DNA from: Candidatus Bathyarchaeota archaeon
GTDB taxonomy: Archaea; Thermoproteota; Bathyarchaeia; Bathyarchaeales; Bathycorpusculaceae
Length of the DNA stretch: 64,000 bases
Reading direction: 5' to 3'
Assembly: GCA_026014725.1 (NCBI GenBank)
Contig: JAOZHV010000052.1
Coordinates: 62,001-126,000, forward strand
The notes under the pieces were generated by a model. That model was not told the origin of the DNA and made no database searches. It saw nothing but the letters and a program-made list of their open reading frames with translations. Below are positions 9,097-18,384 of the stretch, one piece after another. The first letter of the stretch is position 1; every line of letters begins with the position of its first letter. The position numbers were made by a program, and so were the translations under genes.

Positions 9097-9633
9097 GTGG
9101 CTGTGTCAAAACCAAACCAGAATAACACTGAAGAAAAGAAAGTTATAAGCGTCAGAATTAAAGGAAAAAACGAACCAAAAGCCGAGCCATCAATTCTGTT
9201 TCCACCACAAGAAATCAAAAGATACGTCACCGAGTTTGTGGCTTCATGGATAAGAGGGGACATAATTATCCGTTTTCCAACCGCTGCTGAACTAGCCAAG
9301 AAAACCCCGTTGAGCATAGCGTTCCCAACTGACCCATCCGTTGACGCAGAACTAAAAATAAAAGAACACTACGTTGACCAATTATCCATAATAGCTGGAA
9401 TAAAACCCTCCTCCGCCAGTGAGCAAGAAAAAGCAATCTCTGAAGTCTTCAAAATGCTCCTCATGTTCCGCTCCGCCAACCGCATAGAAGGAAAAATCAT
9501 CTCAAACGACATAGAAAAACGAGTCCTAGAACTCGAAAAAACCGTCAAAACCCAGAGCAAACTCATCGACCAAATAACCGCTTTCTTGTTTAAGCCAAAA
9601 CAACCCAAACCCCGCAAACGTGCAAAAACCTAA
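9097..9633 (+). CDS. Conserved-looking soluble protein of unknown function with C-terminal coiled coil
   Basis: A 178-residue hydrophilic protein that I do not recognise. The first 30 residues and the last 15 (KPKQPKPRKRAKT) are lysine-rich and probably disordered. The middle is a compact alpha/beta stretch (YVTEFVASWIRGDIIIRFP), and residues about 140-165 (EKRVLELEKTVKTQSKLI) have heptad spacing typical of a coiled coil. GTG at 9097 and GTG at 9103 are both possible starts; GGGAG at 9093-9097 fits the second better. The basic tail suggests nucleic-acid or ribosome binding, which is inference only. Confidence 0.7.
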   Translation: MAVSKPNQNNTEEKKVISVRIKGKNEPKAEPSILFPPQEIKRYVTEFVASWIRGDIIIRFPTAAELAKKTPLSIAFPTDPSVDAELKIKEHYVDQLSIIAGIKPSSASEQEKAISEVFKMLLMFRSANRIEGKIISNDIEKRVLELEKTVKTQSKLIDQITAFLFKPKQPKPRKRAKT

Positions 9634-9657
9634 AAGCATGATTTCTGAAGGGTAAGG

Positions 9658-9665
9658 TTTATTCG
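9658..9665 (+). promoter_or_regulatory. TATA-like box of tRNA-Glu
   Basis: TTTATTCG begins about 47 bases before the mature tRNA, a usual distance for archaeal tRNA promoters. Sequence match only. Confidence 0.35.
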
Positions 9666-9704
9666 AAGGAAATTGTATTCTGCATGTGCTTTCGGACAAT
9701 AGCC

Positions 9705-9779
9705 GCTCCGGTAGTATAGTCCGGCCAAGTATACCGGCCTTTCGAGTCGGTGACCCGGGTCCAAATCCCGGCCGGAGCA
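9705..9779 (+). tRNA. tRNA-Glu (anticodon UUC)
   Basis: A 75-base cloverleaf. The acceptor GCTCCGG (9705-9711) pairs with CCGGAGC (9772-9778), with discriminator A at 9779. The anticodon stem CCGGC/GTCGG encloses the loop CTTTCGA with anticodon TTC at 9741-9743, reading GAA. The T-arm CCGGGTCCAAATCCCGG is complete. The 3' CCA is not encoded (CAC follows). No intron is seen. Confidence 0.95.
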
Positions 9780-9874
9780 CTAAAACTAAATCTTTTGAAA
9801 AATTCAGGGCATGACAAGCTTTTTTTATTCAAACAAGGGTTAATAGGAGAGGTGAGTAAGCGGAGGTTTATGTT

Positions 9875-10684
9875 ATGTTAAGTCAATCCAAAGAGTTGAA
9901 GCCACTGGCTAAATTGATTTCGCTGTCAGGGAAATCTGCTTTGATTACTGGTGCCGCTTCAGGCATCGGTAAGGCGATAGCATACAGGTTTGCGGAAGCA
10001 GGGGCAGATTTGGAGCTTGTTGATATTAACGAGGAAAAGCTCAAGGGTTCCTGTGAGGAGCTTTCAAAGTTTAATGTGAAAGTGAACGCTCACAAGGTTG
10101 ATCTTTCTAATAAGGCAGAGATAGAGCAGTTGTGGACTAAACTGGAAGGAAAAGAACCAGACGTACTCGTTAATAACGCTGGTAGCTATCCCATGAAAGA
10201 TTTTCTTGAGTTAGATGAAGAGTTTCTCCAGAAAGTAATGGACATCAACCTGAACTCGGCGTTATGGATGTGCCAAGGCATGATTAAAGCGCGAAAAAAG
10301 AAGGGAGGCAATATTATTAATATTGCTTCAGTTGAGGCAGTGTTGCCATTAAAAGAGGACCTTGTGCCTTACGGTTTGAGCAAAGTCGGCGTCATAATGC
10401 TTACGCGGTCTTTAGCTGCAGAGTACGGCAGGCATGGTTTTAGGATAAACGCGTTGGTGCCGGGAGGGGTCTTCACTCCTGGAACTAAGAGTTTAGTTAA
10501 AGAAGCTCTCAAATTTAATGTTGGCATTATCCAAACGGGTTTAGAGTATCGGCAAAGGTTGCCAATGGGAAGACTGGGGGAACCAGACGAAATCGCACGG
10601 ATGGCGCTTGTGCTTGCATGCGACTTGTCAAGTTACGTACATGGGGCGCTGGTTGCCGTTGACGGCGGATTCCTTTCCGCCTAA
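9875..10684 (+). CDS. Short-chain dehydrogenase/reductase (SDR)
   Basis: A 269-residue classical SDR, an NAD(P)(H)-dependent oxidoreductase. The cofactor motif TGAASGIG is at residues 25-32, NNAG at 100-103, the catalytic serine in INIASVE (S152), and the YxxxK pair in YGLSK (Y166, K170). VDGG near the C-terminus completes the fold. Acidic DIN after beta-2 suggests NAD rather than NADP. The start has GGAGG 8 bases upstream. Substrate is not predictable; related proteins act on sugars, 3-oxoacyl groups or alcohols. It is followed by a clear hairpin terminator. Confidence 0.9.
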   Translation: MLSQSKELKPLAKLISLSGKSALITGAASGIGKAIAYRFAEAGADLELVDINEEKLKGSCEELSKFNVKVNAHKVDLSNKAEIEQLWTKLEGKEPDVLVNNAGSYPMKDFLELDEEFLQKVMDINLNSALWMCQGMIKARKKKGGNIINIASVEAVLPLKEDLVPYGLSKVGVIMLTRSLAAEYGRHGFRINALVPGGVFTPGTKSLVKEALKFNVGIIQTGLEYRQRLPMGRLGEPDEIARMALVLACDLSSYVHGALVAVDGGFLSA

Positions 10685-10697
10685 ACAAACCAAGACG

Positions 10698-10742
10698 CAC
10701 ACTAAATCACCAGTCAAACATGGGGTTTAGTGTGTGTTTTTT
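10698..10742 (+). terminator. Hairpin terminator after the SDR gene
   Basis: CACACTAAA (10698-10706) pairs perfectly with TTTAGTGTG (10726-10734), and TTTTTT follows at 10737-10742. The 3' arm overlaps the last codons of the opposite-strand zinc-finger gene. Confidence 0.65.
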
Positions 10743-10932
10743 CAGGTGTTCCATGCATGCTCTCATAATGCCTATCGAATTGCGAGTGGGTTTTGAATGT
10801 TTTGCCGCATATTGGGCAAACGATTTTGCCTGCTTCTACCCCTCGCAGGGGCTCTTGAGAGGAGGACGGCGGCATTTTAGGCAGAATCGAGCGTGCTTTT
10901 GCTTTGTTGCTGTGAAACGGTTTTGGCTCCAT
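10714..10932 (-). CDS. Small C2H2 zinc-finger protein
   Basis: A 72-residue protein with one classical C2H2 finger: CPICGKTFKTHSQFDRHYESMH, with C39, C42, H55 and H60 (C-x2-C-x12-H-x4-H). The N-terminal 30 residues are basic and proline/serine-rich, and the tail is again basic. Single-finger C2H2 proteins occur in archaea and are assumed to bind nucleic acid or protein; none has a well-defined role that fits here. Convergent with the SDR gene, whose terminator it overlaps. Confidence 0.75.
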   Translation of the reverse strand: MEPKPFHSNKAKARSILPKMPPSSSQEPLRGVEAGKIVCPICGKTFKTHSQFDRHYESMHGTPEKTHTKPHV

Positions 10933-11037
10933 AAAAATGGCACTTCAGAATAAAGCGTGTTTGCGCTTCTCTTAAACATATGTGATTGTGCCTTGGTTGT
11001 AACAAAAAAATGAGAAAAAGGAAAAATGAATGGTGGT

Positions 11038-11694
11038 TTAGGCTGGTAGCTGTTTTCCACAGTTAGGGCAGAAGGCTATGTTTGGTTGTGCGGGGGCACC
11101 GCAGTTAGGGCAGTAACGCTGCGCTTGTGTACCTTCTGTTGGCGGTGGAGGCGGTGGCGGTGCATAAGTGTAGGATTGTTGCCCAGAGGTTTTCATCGAG
11201 AAGAAGCCTATGGCGACGAATATCCAAGCGATGAATATCAAGATTCCACCGATGAAGATTATGGTTAATATGGCACCCCACCATAGTAGCGTACCTGCAG
11301 TTTCAAAGGAATGTTCGCCTGTTTTCTGTGCCAGCGTATTCAGCGTCATTCTTAGCCGTTTAGCAGCCATGATGTAGAATATGAAAGCAACCACTAGACC
11401 TGCAAAGAATCCGAGTAATCCCAAGCCTATTAAGAATATCGACACAATGCCAACTGCTAATATGCCGAAGGAGACTGCGAATGCGATGGCTGCAATTATA
11501 TAATAGATGAAGCCTGTGAGTGCGTTGCTATACATTGCCGGGTCTTGGTAGTTGTTGGAGAATCCTTTGATCGCCATGAGCAATAGGATGACGCCAATTA
11601 TGCTTAAGACACTCCCTGCCCAAGGAACTATCCCCAGTATCAGTAGTATTGAACCTATCATAGCCATTGTCTTGTTTGACTCTAAAGTGCTCAT
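11038..11694 (-). CDS. DUF996-like membrane protein with C-terminal zinc ribbon
   Basis: A 218-residue protein with about five hydrophobic helices (residues roughly 10-30, 35-45, 60-85, 85-115 and 140-165). A proline-rich linker (PPPPPPP, near 178) leads to a zinc ribbon: YCPNCGAPAQPNIAFCPNCG, two CxxC pairs. The arrangement of a multi-helix domain plus zinc ribbon resembles archaeal DUF996 proteins, whose role is unknown. The start ATG follows TTGAGGATATTC, containing GAGG. Single gene divergent from the M32 carboxypeptidase. Confidence 0.78.
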   Translation of the reverse strand: MSTLESNKTMAMIGSILLILGIVPWAGSVLSIIGVILLLMAIKGFSNNYQDPAMYSNALTGFIYYIIAAIAFAVSFGILAVGIVSIFLIGLGLLGFFAGLVVAFIFYIMAAKRLRMTLNTLAQKTGEHSFETAGTLLWWGAILTIIFIGGILIFIAWIFVAIGFFSMKTSGQQSYTYAPPPPPPPTEGTQAQRYCPNCGAPAQPNIAFCPNCGKQLPA

Positions 11695-11780
11695 TTTAGA
11701 ATATCCTCAACAAAAGTGCAGTTGCTTCGTAAATAAAAGCTTTTGCAAGCAAATTATCGGTTGACTGACTAAGGGCTGCC

Positions 11781-11825
11781 CCCTTTAAATAAAGGGAGGG
11801 GTCTATTGCAAAGCATCAGAGCAGT
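11781..11825 (+). repeat. TATA-GGGG motif element (R3-like)
   Basis: CCCTTTAAATAAAGGG is a 6-base perfect inverted repeat around AAAT, followed by AGGGG and then TTGCAAAGCATCAGAGCA. The layout (TTTA-rich box, G-run, then an AGAGC-like tract) recalls elements at 22600, 38301 and 41470-41511. It lies about 80 bases upstream of the M32 carboxypeptidase gene. Similarity is partial. Confidence 0.35.
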
Positions 11826-11882
11826 GCCTTTAACCTAACAGTAAATAAACACGCTCAACATTGAACCCTAAAGGGAACCGCA

Positions 11883-13415
11883 GTGACAAGCAACATTCAA
11901 TCAGCTTACAGAGAACTCTTATCAAAAGCTAAAGACCTATTCGTGCTCTCGACAGTTCAAAGCATTATTCACTGGGACATGGAAACCTACATGCCGCCAA
12001 ACGCTGTGGAGCAGCGAAGTCAACAACTCGCATTACTCAGCCGCATAGGGCACAAGCTTGCCACCGACCCACAGATAGAAAAACTCGTAAACACAATCCA
12101 AACAAGCCCAGACTATCAAGCACTTGGGCAAGTGGAAAAACGAAACATTTACCTCATCCGAAAAAGCTACCGAGAACAAACTGCTCTGCCAGAAAAACTC
12201 GTTTCAGACCTTGCCATGCAAGAAGCAGTAACAGTTAACACTTGGAAGAAGGCTAAAGCACAAAAAGACTTTGGCTTATTCAAGGCTGATTTGGAAAAAC
12301 TTTTAGGCTTAAGTAAGCAAGCGGCAGGAATCCTCATGAAAGTTAAAGAAACCAAGACACCCTATGAAGCGTTGATTGATAATTTTGAGCCAAAAATGTC
12401 AGCCCAAACCATCACAGAAACCTTTACCAAACTTTTGGATGGCTTAAAGCCCCTCATAGCAAAGATTGAAAACTGCCAAAACAAACCATCCGCTAATGTT
12501 CTCAACCAGCGTGTGCCAGTAGAGAACCAACGAATAATTGCGCAACTCATCACTCAAACGCTCGGCTATGATACAGCTTCACCGCAAGCCTGTGGAAGAG
12601 TGGATGAAACAGAACATCCCTTCACCACAGGATGCTACAATGATGTCCGCATAACCACCCATTACTACCCCCACAACTACGCCAGCTCAATCTTCTCCGT
12701 ACTCCACGAAACAGGCCACGCAATCTATGAACGAAACCTCAAACCAGAATGGAAATACCAACCAGTCGGCGCTACATGCTCCTTTGGTATACACGAATCA
12801 CAATCAAGATTTTACGAGAACATAATTGGGCGCTCCGACGAGTTCTGGACAAGTTTCCTGCCCCAAGTAAAACTGGTAGCACCAAGCCTCTCAAACCTTG
12901 AACTAGACACTTTCATACGCGCCATAAACAGGGTTGAAAGGTCAAAGATTCGTATCGAAGCCGACGAAGTAACCTACAGCCTCCACATCATTATCCGTTT
13001 CGAGATTGAAAGAGACCTCTTCGCCGACAAAATCACAATCAACGAGCTCCCAGAGGTCTGGAACCAGAAATATGCTGAATACCTTGGCGTAAAAGTGGAG
13101 AACGACTCGGAAGGCGTAATGCAAGACACACATTGGGCAAGCGGACTGTACGGCTATTTTCCGAGCTATGCGCTGGGCAACATATACAGCGGTCAAATAG
13201 TAGCCTCCATAACAAGCGCAACGCCCGATTGGCGCCGCGAGCTCGCAAAAGGAAACCTAAAACCCGTAAACGATTGGCTAAAAGAGAACATCCACAGCAA
13301 AGGAAACCTCTACGACCCAGAAGAACTAATCAAAATAGCGACAGACTGCAAGTTGAACTCAGAACAGTACCTGCAATACCTAAACGAGAAATACGGCGAA
13401 CTTTACGGATTTTGA
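11883..13415 (+). CDS. Carboxypeptidase Taq (M32 metallocarboxypeptidase)
   Basis: A 510-residue M32 zinc carboxypeptidase, which removes C-terminal residues from peptides in the cytosol. All family signatures are visible: HPF (245-247), HETGH (275-279, the HExxH zinc site), HESQSRFYEN, the IEADE segment carrying further catalytic residues, and GVMQDTHW near residue 415. Length is standard. The GTG start at 11883 follows AAAGGGAA. It likely works in peptide turnover; the neighbours give no more specific link. Confidence 0.95.
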   Translation: MTSNIQSAYRELLSKAKDLFVLSTVQSIIHWDMETYMPPNAVEQRSQQLALLSRIGHKLATDPQIEKLVNTIQTSPDYQALGQVEKRNIYLIRKSYREQTALPEKLVSDLAMQEAVTVNTWKKAKAQKDFGLFKADLEKLLGLSKQAAGILMKVKETKTPYEALIDNFEPKMSAQTITETFTKLLDGLKPLIAKIENCQNKPSANVLNQRVPVENQRIIAQLITQTLGYDTASPQACGRVDETEHPFTTGCYNDVRITTHYYPHNYASSIFSVLHETGHAIYERNLKPEWKYQPVGATCSFGIHESQSRFYENIIGRSDEFWTSFLPQVKLVAPSLSNLELDTFIRAINRVERSKIRIEADEVTYSLHIIIRFEIERDLFADKITINELPEVWNQKYAEYLGVKVENDSEGVMQDTHWASGLYGYFPSYALGNIYSGQIVASITSATPDWRRELAKGNLKPVNDWLKENIHSKGNLYDPEELIKIATDCKLNSEQYLQYLNEKYGELYGF

Positions 13416-13594
13416 ACAGGCGGCTTCTTAATTAATTCCTTGTAGAGGTACAGTATAAGATAGACTGCGATTGAACCTATGAAAAGGTAAACACCAGCAT
13501 AACCAATGATTGCGTTATACGTGTTGGCACCAACCAAAAACAGCACAAACCCTATGATGAATACGCCAAGCAGCGTCCACTCAATCCAAGACAT
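13403..13594 (-). CDS. Two-helix small membrane protein
   Basis: A 63-residue protein with two hydrophobic helices (about residues 8-23 and 28-50) and a basic C-terminus (KELIKKPPVQNP). It overlaps the 3' end of the M32 gene by 13 bases on the opposite strand. I do not recognise it. Its composition and clean start make it a credible small membrane protein rather than a chance frame. Confidence 0.6.
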   Translation of the reverse strand: MSWIEWTLLGVFIIGFVLFLVGANTYNAIIGYAGVYLFIGSIAVYLILYLYKELIKKPPVQNP

Positions 13595-13760
13595 ATAGTT
13601 CCCTCGCCGAATTAGGCATTCAATACAACGTTAACATATAAAGATTTACCGATGATACCCGACATTTAACTCCGCGCCTCAAAAGAAAAAACAGAAAAGA
13701 GCAACTTAGCGCTAAAGTTCCATTCCACCATTACGATATTTTCTATTGCATCCGACATTC

Positions 13761-13768
13761 TTATATAC
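13761..13768 (+). promoter_or_regulatory. TATA box of the Fae-Hps gene
   Basis: TTATATAC begins 42 bases before the ATG at 13803, predicting transcription starting near 13788. GGAGA just before the ATG is the ribosome site. Confidence 0.5.
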
Positions 13769-13802
13769 AAGTTACGCTAAAAAAACGACTGGAGAAAAAC
13801 AA

Positions 13803-15245
13803 ATGTCGGGAACAGAAGTAAAAAAGCCAGAAACAAAAGAAGAATTTATAAAAATACTCCTTGAAGCAGCAAAAAAAGAGGTTGGTTCTAAAGGAAAGCC
13901 GACAAAACCGACAATTATCGGAACTGCAAAGGAAATGAACATTCATAGAGATACACTTTATACATGGTTAAAGGACTTTAATGTCGATTTCAAAGAGATT
14001 GTTGACCGTATGCCGACAGTCGTTGCAGATGAAACTAGGGAAGAAACGGGAAGCGTATACTTGATTGGCGAATCACTGGTTGGTGAAGGAAACGAAGTTG
14101 CACACGTTGACCTCATGATAGGCGACAAAAACGGTCCAGTTGGATTAGCATTCGCTAACGGCATGACAAACCTATCTGCAGGACACACACCACTGCTGGC
14201 AGTTATTCGACCAAACCTGCCGCCAAAGCCACACACGCTCATAGTTCCAAAAGTCACCGTGAAGAATATGGAGGATACTGGAAAGATTTTCGGTCCAGCC
14301 CAAGCGGCAGTTGCAAAAGCCATCGCTGACTCAGCAGAAGAAGGCATCATCCCACAAGACAAGCTCGACGAGTGGGTAATCATATGCAGTGTGTTCATTC
14401 ACCCACAAGCATCTGATTACCGCAAAATCTATCAGTACAATTATGGCGCAACAAAAATGGCGCTGCAACGCGCGTTAAAGAAGTATCCATCACTAGACAA
14501 GATAATCTATGACAAAGACCGCGCAAAGCACCCAATCATGGGCTTCAAAGTTCCACGCCTATGGAGACCACCATACCTGCAAATTGCGCTGGATGCACCC
14601 TCACTTGAAAGCGCAAAGAAAGTTCTTGAACAACTGCCGGGCAGCGACAGAATCATCATTGAAGTAGGAACGCCACTCATAAAACGTTACGGCACAAGAG
14701 TAATCAGTGACCTACGGCAAGTAGCCAAAGACAAATTCATCATAGCAGACCTCAAAACCTTAGACGTAGGCAAAGTCGAGGCAGACATCGCCTACGAAGA
14801 CACTGCAGACGCTGTTGTCGCAGCTGGATTAGCCCCACCTGAAACCCTTGACGCATTCGTGCATGAAGCCAAACGATTGGGAATATACGCCATCATAGAC
14901 ATGCTCAACGTTGAAGACGTACTTGGAAAACTTAAAGCGCTCAAAAACTTCCCAGACGTAATCATCCTGCACCGCGGTATTGACCAAGAAAGCGGCAGAA
15001 CCTGCGGACTAGAACGCATAAAGATGATTCGGGACATGTTCTGTGACAAAAAGTTCCTAATCGCAGTCGCAGGCGGCATTGTACCAGAAACAGCCAAAGA
15101 AGCCCTAGAGCTTGGCGCAGACATACTGGTCGTAGGACGCTACGTAACACAGTCCAAAGACATTGAGCGCGCAGTAAGAGACTACCTTGAACTAACACCG
15201 AGCATGCGCGAAGACATCGACCTGTTTAGAGTCCACACAGAATAA
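13803..15245 (+). CDS. fae-hps: Bifunctional formaldehyde-activating enzyme / 3-hexulose-6-phosphate synthase with N-terminal HTH-like extension
   Basis: A 480-residue protein. Residues about 82-245 are Fae ([11 protein letters not shown] with catalytic His101), which condenses formaldehyde with tetrahydromethanopterin. Residues about 258-470 are Hps (ADLKTLD at 315-321, then GGIVPET), interconverting hexulose-6-phosphate with ribulose-5-phosphate plus formaldehyde. In archaea the pair supplies ribose phosphate by the reverse ribulose-monophosphate route while trapping formaldehyde. Residues 1-75 are extra: [19 protein letters not shown] (41-59) reads like a helix-turn-helix, which I do not recall from Fae-Hps proteins. 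The ATG at 13803 follows GGAG and a good TATA box, so the extension is real. It may self-regulate or may only be structural. Confidence 0.93.
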   Translation: MSGTEVKKPETKEEFIKILLEAAKKEVGSKGKPTKPTIIGTAKEMNIHRDTLYTWLKDFNVDFKEIVDRMPTVVADETREETGSVYLIGESLVGEGNEVAHVDLMIGDKNGPVGLAFANGMTNLSAGHTPLLAVIRPNLPPKPHTLIVPKVTVKNMEDTGKIFGPAQAAVAKAIADSAEEGIIPQDKLDEWVIICSVFIHPQASDYRKIYQYNYGATKMALQRALKKYPSLDKIIYDKDRAKHPIMGFKVPRLWRPPYLQIALDAPSLESAKKVLEQLPGSDRIIIEVGTPLIKRYGTRVISDLRQVAKDKFIIADLKTLDVGKVEADIAYEDTADAVVAAGLAPPETLDAFVHEAKRLGIYAIIDMLNVEDVLGKLKALKNFPDVIILHRGIDQESGRTCGLERIKMIRDMFCDKKFLIAVAGGIVPETAKEALELGADILVVGRYVTQSKDIERAVRDYLELTPSMREDIDLFRVHTE

Positions 15246-15252
15246 ACCAACT

Positions 15253-15287
15253 GAGCGGAAAACCGCTCCAACCTTTTCCTTTTTTCT
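15253..15287 (+). terminator. Hairpin terminator after Fae-Hps
   Basis: GAGCGG (15253-15258) pairs with CCGCTC (15263-15268) around AAAA, followed by a T-rich tract (CCTTTTCCTTTTTTC) up to the converging MFS gene. Confidence 0.65.
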
Positions 15288-16510
15288 TATGTTGAACGTT
15301 TTAGTGTTAGGAAAGCAAAAAGGAACGTTAACGCCGCAATCAGAAACGTAGGCAAATAATTCAGGTTATCAGCCAAAAATGGACCAAGAAATGAACCGAC
15401 TCCTGCGCCTAAGCCGACGAGTCCGTCGAATAAGCCGCTTTTGCCCTCGGGTATGAGTTCCATTGAGAGAGAAAGCATCATGATATAGTACATGCCGTAC
15501 GCGAAGCCCATGCAAACCAAGACAACACCCGTTACCAGTGTCGGTGAGAAGGCAAATTGGATGGCGCCAACCAAGAGGAAGATTAAGAGACTGCGGAAAA
15601 GTACAAATCGCGGCATCTGGCGTCTGATTTCCATGTTTCTGGCTTGGCGGCTAATCAAGAAGTATCCTGTGGTTGCTCCAATCGAGCTGAGCATGTAGGC
15701 AACGTAGACCATGCTTGGGGATAATTGTAAGCCTTGGTTTAGGAAAATAGGCAGAGGCGTGAAGAATATGCTTGTAGCAAGAGAAAACAGCACGATGGCG
15801 AAAGCAAACCCCAAAAAGTTATCCTTCTTGAACGAACCGTCCCACCGTAACCCATCCATAAGCTTGGTTGAGGCTTGCACACCCCGCCAAGTGTAATCGA
15901 TTTTTCGTTCTATGCCGACTAGTCGGCGTTCAAAAATAATCAAGGGGTCAGCAACCAGCGCTACCGATAGTATGAAAGCTACCAAGCTTAAGGCGCTGCA
16001 CAGGTACAGTGTGTAATTTGCCAAGACGCCAAAGCTCAGCGTGGACGCGAAAGCGAATAACCCGATGACTAACCCGACGACAAAGCCGATTTCAGTGAAG
16101 CCTTCGTAGATGCCGTAGGATTTTTCCCATTCATCACGGCTATAGTGCTCGGCTATGAGAACGTTTTTTGGTGCCTCATGCGCTACGTGGAGCACTTGCA
16201 TGACCACGTAGAGGACGACGAAGAGGATGATGTTTTGTGCAAACGGCAAAGTCATAAGAAAGAGTATGACTGCTGAGGAAAGAAACGATAGTAAGATGAA
16301 GGCTTTGTAGTGACGTGTGGTGTCGCAGAGGTATCCCCAAAGGAAAGAGGCGGGGATGGAGCAGAAAATGGCTGCTGAAGTCATAATGCCCAGCGCGACT
16401 AGTGGTCCGCCAAGAACGCTTGTGTCGTTGAAGGCGACCAGGTATAGGGGTATGAAGACGCTTAACAGTCCGAATGCTATTTCGTGAAAGAAGAAACCTA
16501 GCCGCCACAT
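15287..16510 (-). CDS. Major facilitator superfamily transporter
   Basis: A 407-residue integral membrane protein with about 12 hydrophobic helices in two six-helix halves. The loop after helix 2 reads GYLCDTTRHYK, a variant of the MFS GxxxD(R/K)xGR motif A. The middle loop (residues about 190-215) is charged, as usual. Substrate cannot be inferred. The ATG at 16510 begins MWRLGFFF; a TTG two codons upstream is also possible. It is divergent from the S6e gene and convergent with Fae-Hps. Confidence 0.85.
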   Translation of the reverse strand: MWRLGFFFHEIAFGLLSVFIPLYLVAFNDTSVLGGPLVALGIMTSAAIFCSIPASFLWGYLCDTTRHYKAFILLSFLSSAVILFLMTLPFAQNIILFVVLYVVMQVLHVAHEAPKNVLIAEHYSRDEWEKSYGIYEGFTEIGFVVGLVIGLFAFASTLSFGVLANYTLYLCSALSLVAFILSVALVADPLIIFERRLVGIERKIDYTWRGVQASTKLMDGLRWDGSFKKDNFLGFAFAIVLFSLATSIFFTPLPIFLNQGLQLSPSMVYVAYMLSSIGATTGYFLISRQARNMEIRRQMPRFVLFRSLLIFLLVGAIQFAFSPTLVTGVVLVCMGFAYGMYYIMMLSLSMELIPEGKSGLFDGLVGLGAGVGSFLGPFLADNLNYLPTFLIAALTFLFAFLTLKRST

Positions 16511-16651
16511 AGCCAAATGACGACTTAAAGGTAAAATTAAAACCTTTAGCTATGATGCCTAAACTTTGCTTAAGTGTTGCTTAATGCCGAATTCTTCATA
16601 AATCCTTAAATGTTAGTTGCTCAACTTCTTACTGCGCTGGAGAATACACTA

Positions 16652-17029
16652 ATGGCAAAGTTTAAGATAATAGTTTCCGACCCGCAAGATGGAAAATCCA
16701 AAGTCGTCGAAATAGAAGATGCACGTGCAGCACCGCTCATCGGAAGAAAAATCGGTGAAACAGTAGACGGCTCAATAGTAGACCTACCAGCCCACAAAGT
16801 GCAAATTATGGGCGGCTCAGACAGAGACGGCGTCCCCATGAGAGGCAATGTACACGGCGGAGTAAGACGCCAAGTCGTCTTAAGCGGCGGAACAGGTTTT
16901 AACCCCAACAGAAAGGGCGAGAGGAAACGCAAAACAGTTCGCGGAAGCGTCATAACTGACGAAATCGTTCAAATCAACATGAAAATTGTTGAAAGGCCAG
17001 CAAAAGCCCCAGAAGCAAAGGCACAGTAG
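16652..17029 (+). CDS. rps6e: 30S ribosomal protein S6e
   Basis: A 125-residue archaeal/eukaryotic small-subunit protein. The core KFKIIVSDPQDGKSK, IGRKIGE and the strongly conserved GGSDRDGVPMRGNVHGG segment (about residues 53-70) identify it; the RKGERKRKTVRG block is the rRNA-binding basic stretch. The ATG at 16652 is preceded by GGAGA. It heads the conserved translation block with aIF2 gamma. Confidence 0.97.
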   Translation: MAKFKIIVSDPQDGKSKVVEIEDARAAPLIGRKIGETVDGSIVDLPAHKVQIMGGSDRDGVPMRGNVHGGVRRQVVLSGGTGFNPNRKGERKRKTVRGSVITDEIVQINMKIVERPAKAPEAKAQ

Positions 17030-17070
17030 CCAGCGAAAGCGTGTACTTTAGTATAGTGCATGCTTAAACC

Positions 17071-17078
17071 TTATAAAC
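17071..17078 (+). promoter_or_regulatory. TATA box of the aIF2 gamma gene
   Basis: TTATAAAC lies 61 bases before the ATG at 17132, predicting transcription starting near 17098 with a leader of about 34 bases. Confidence 0.45.
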
Positions 17079-17131
17079 TCCCATAATTAATTCATCCTTT
17101 ACTTATCACATTTATTGGAAAGAAGAATAAC

Positions 17132-18382
17132 ATGAGTAGCGCCAAGAAAGCCTTGCCTAAGCAGCCTGAAGTCAACATCGGCACCATAGGTCACGTGGAC
17201 CACGGAAAAACCACCCTTGTCCAAGCATTAACAGGCACTTGGGCTTCCAGACACAGTGAAGAACTCAAACGAGGCATCACCATAAAACTCGGATACGCAG
17301 ACATGCCCATCTACAAATGCCCAAAATGCGAGCCGCCAAAAAACTACACCATTAAACCCCACTGCGAAGCCTGCAACTCCAAAGCAGAATTCGTCCGAGC
17401 CATAAGCTTTGTCGATGCGCCTGGTCACGAAGCTTTGATGGCAACAATGCTCTCAGGCGCAGCAATCATGGACGGCGCAATTCTTGTTATCGCGGCTGAT
17501 GAACCATGTCCACAGCCCCAGACGCGAGAGCACTTGGCTGCTGCTGAAGTCAGCGGCATAAAAAACATGATTATTGTTCAAAACAAGATTGACATCGTGG
17601 ACCAGAAACGGGCGCTGGAGAGCTACAAGGAGATTAAGAAGTTTGTTAAAGGCACAGTAGCTGAGAACGCGCCGATTATCCCGATTTCAGCGCAACGGCA
17701 AATAAACATTGATGTACTCCTCGACGCGATTCAAACCATAATTCCCACGCCTGAACGAGACCCCACACAACCGCCATTGATGTACATCGTACGTTCTTTT
17801 GACGTTAACAAGCCTGGAACAACAATAGAGGATTTAGAAGGCGGCATCATAGGCGGAACCATAGCGCAGGGCAAGTTCGCGGTTGGCGAAGAAATTGAAA
17901 TCCGCCCAGGAATTATGGCGGAGCGAGAGGGCAAAACCGTTTATGACCCACTAATCAGCGAGATAGTAAGCCTGCATGCGGGTGAAAAAAGCGTCAAGGA
18001 AGCCACCTGCGGAGGGCTTGTGGGCGTTGGTACTTTGCTTGACCCATCGTATTCGAAGGCTGATGGATTAACAGGAAGCATCGCTGGAAAAACAGGCATG
18101 CTCCCTCCGACACTGACTGAACTTACGTTGGAAACGCATGTTTTGGAGCGAGTAGTGGGAACAAAGGAGCTTTTGAAAGTCGAGAAAATCAACCCTGACG
18201 AAACCTTGTTGCTTCATGTTGGTGCTGCTGTGAACGTTGGCAAAGTAGTCCATATCAAACAGAACGTCATAAAAGTAAAGTTGACTCGCCCAATTTGTGC
18301 ACTGCCAAACTCGAGGGTTGCGATAAGCCGCAAAATCACTGCCCGCTGGAGACTAATCGGCTACGGACTAATCGTAAAGTAG
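17132..18382 (+). CDS. eif2g: Translation initiation factor aIF2, gamma subunit
   Basis: A 416-residue GTPase that brings initiator Met-tRNA to the 30S subunit. G1 is GHVDHGKTT (20-28), G3 DAPGH (95-99) and G4 NKID (151-154). The zinc knuckle between switch regions uses C63, C66, C78 and C81 (CPKC...CEAC), diagnostic of aIF2 gamma rather than EF1A. Domains II and III follow, ending RWRLIGYGLIVK. Length is normal. It follows S6e, an order common in archaea. Confidence 0.98.
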   Translation: MSSAKKALPKQPEVNIGTIGHVDHGKTTLVQALTGTWASRHSEELKRGITIKLGYADMPIYKCPKCEPPKNYTIKPHCEACNSKAEFVRAISFVDAPGHEALMATMLSGAAIMDGAILVIAADEPCPQPQTREHLAAAEVSGIKNMIIVQNKIDIVDQKRALESYKEIKKFVKGTVAENAPIIPISAQRQINIDVLLDAIQTIIPTPERDPTQPPLMYIVRSFDVNKPGTTIEDLEGGIIGGTIAQGKFAVGEEIEIRPGIMAEREGKTVYDPLISEIVSLHAGEKSVKEATCGGLVGVGTLLDPSYSKADGLTGSIAGKTGMLPPTLTELTLETHVLERVVGTKELLKVEKINPDETLLLHVGAAVNVGKVVHIKQNVIKVKLTRPICALPNSRVAISRKITARWRLIGYGLIVK

Positions 18383-18384
18383 CC

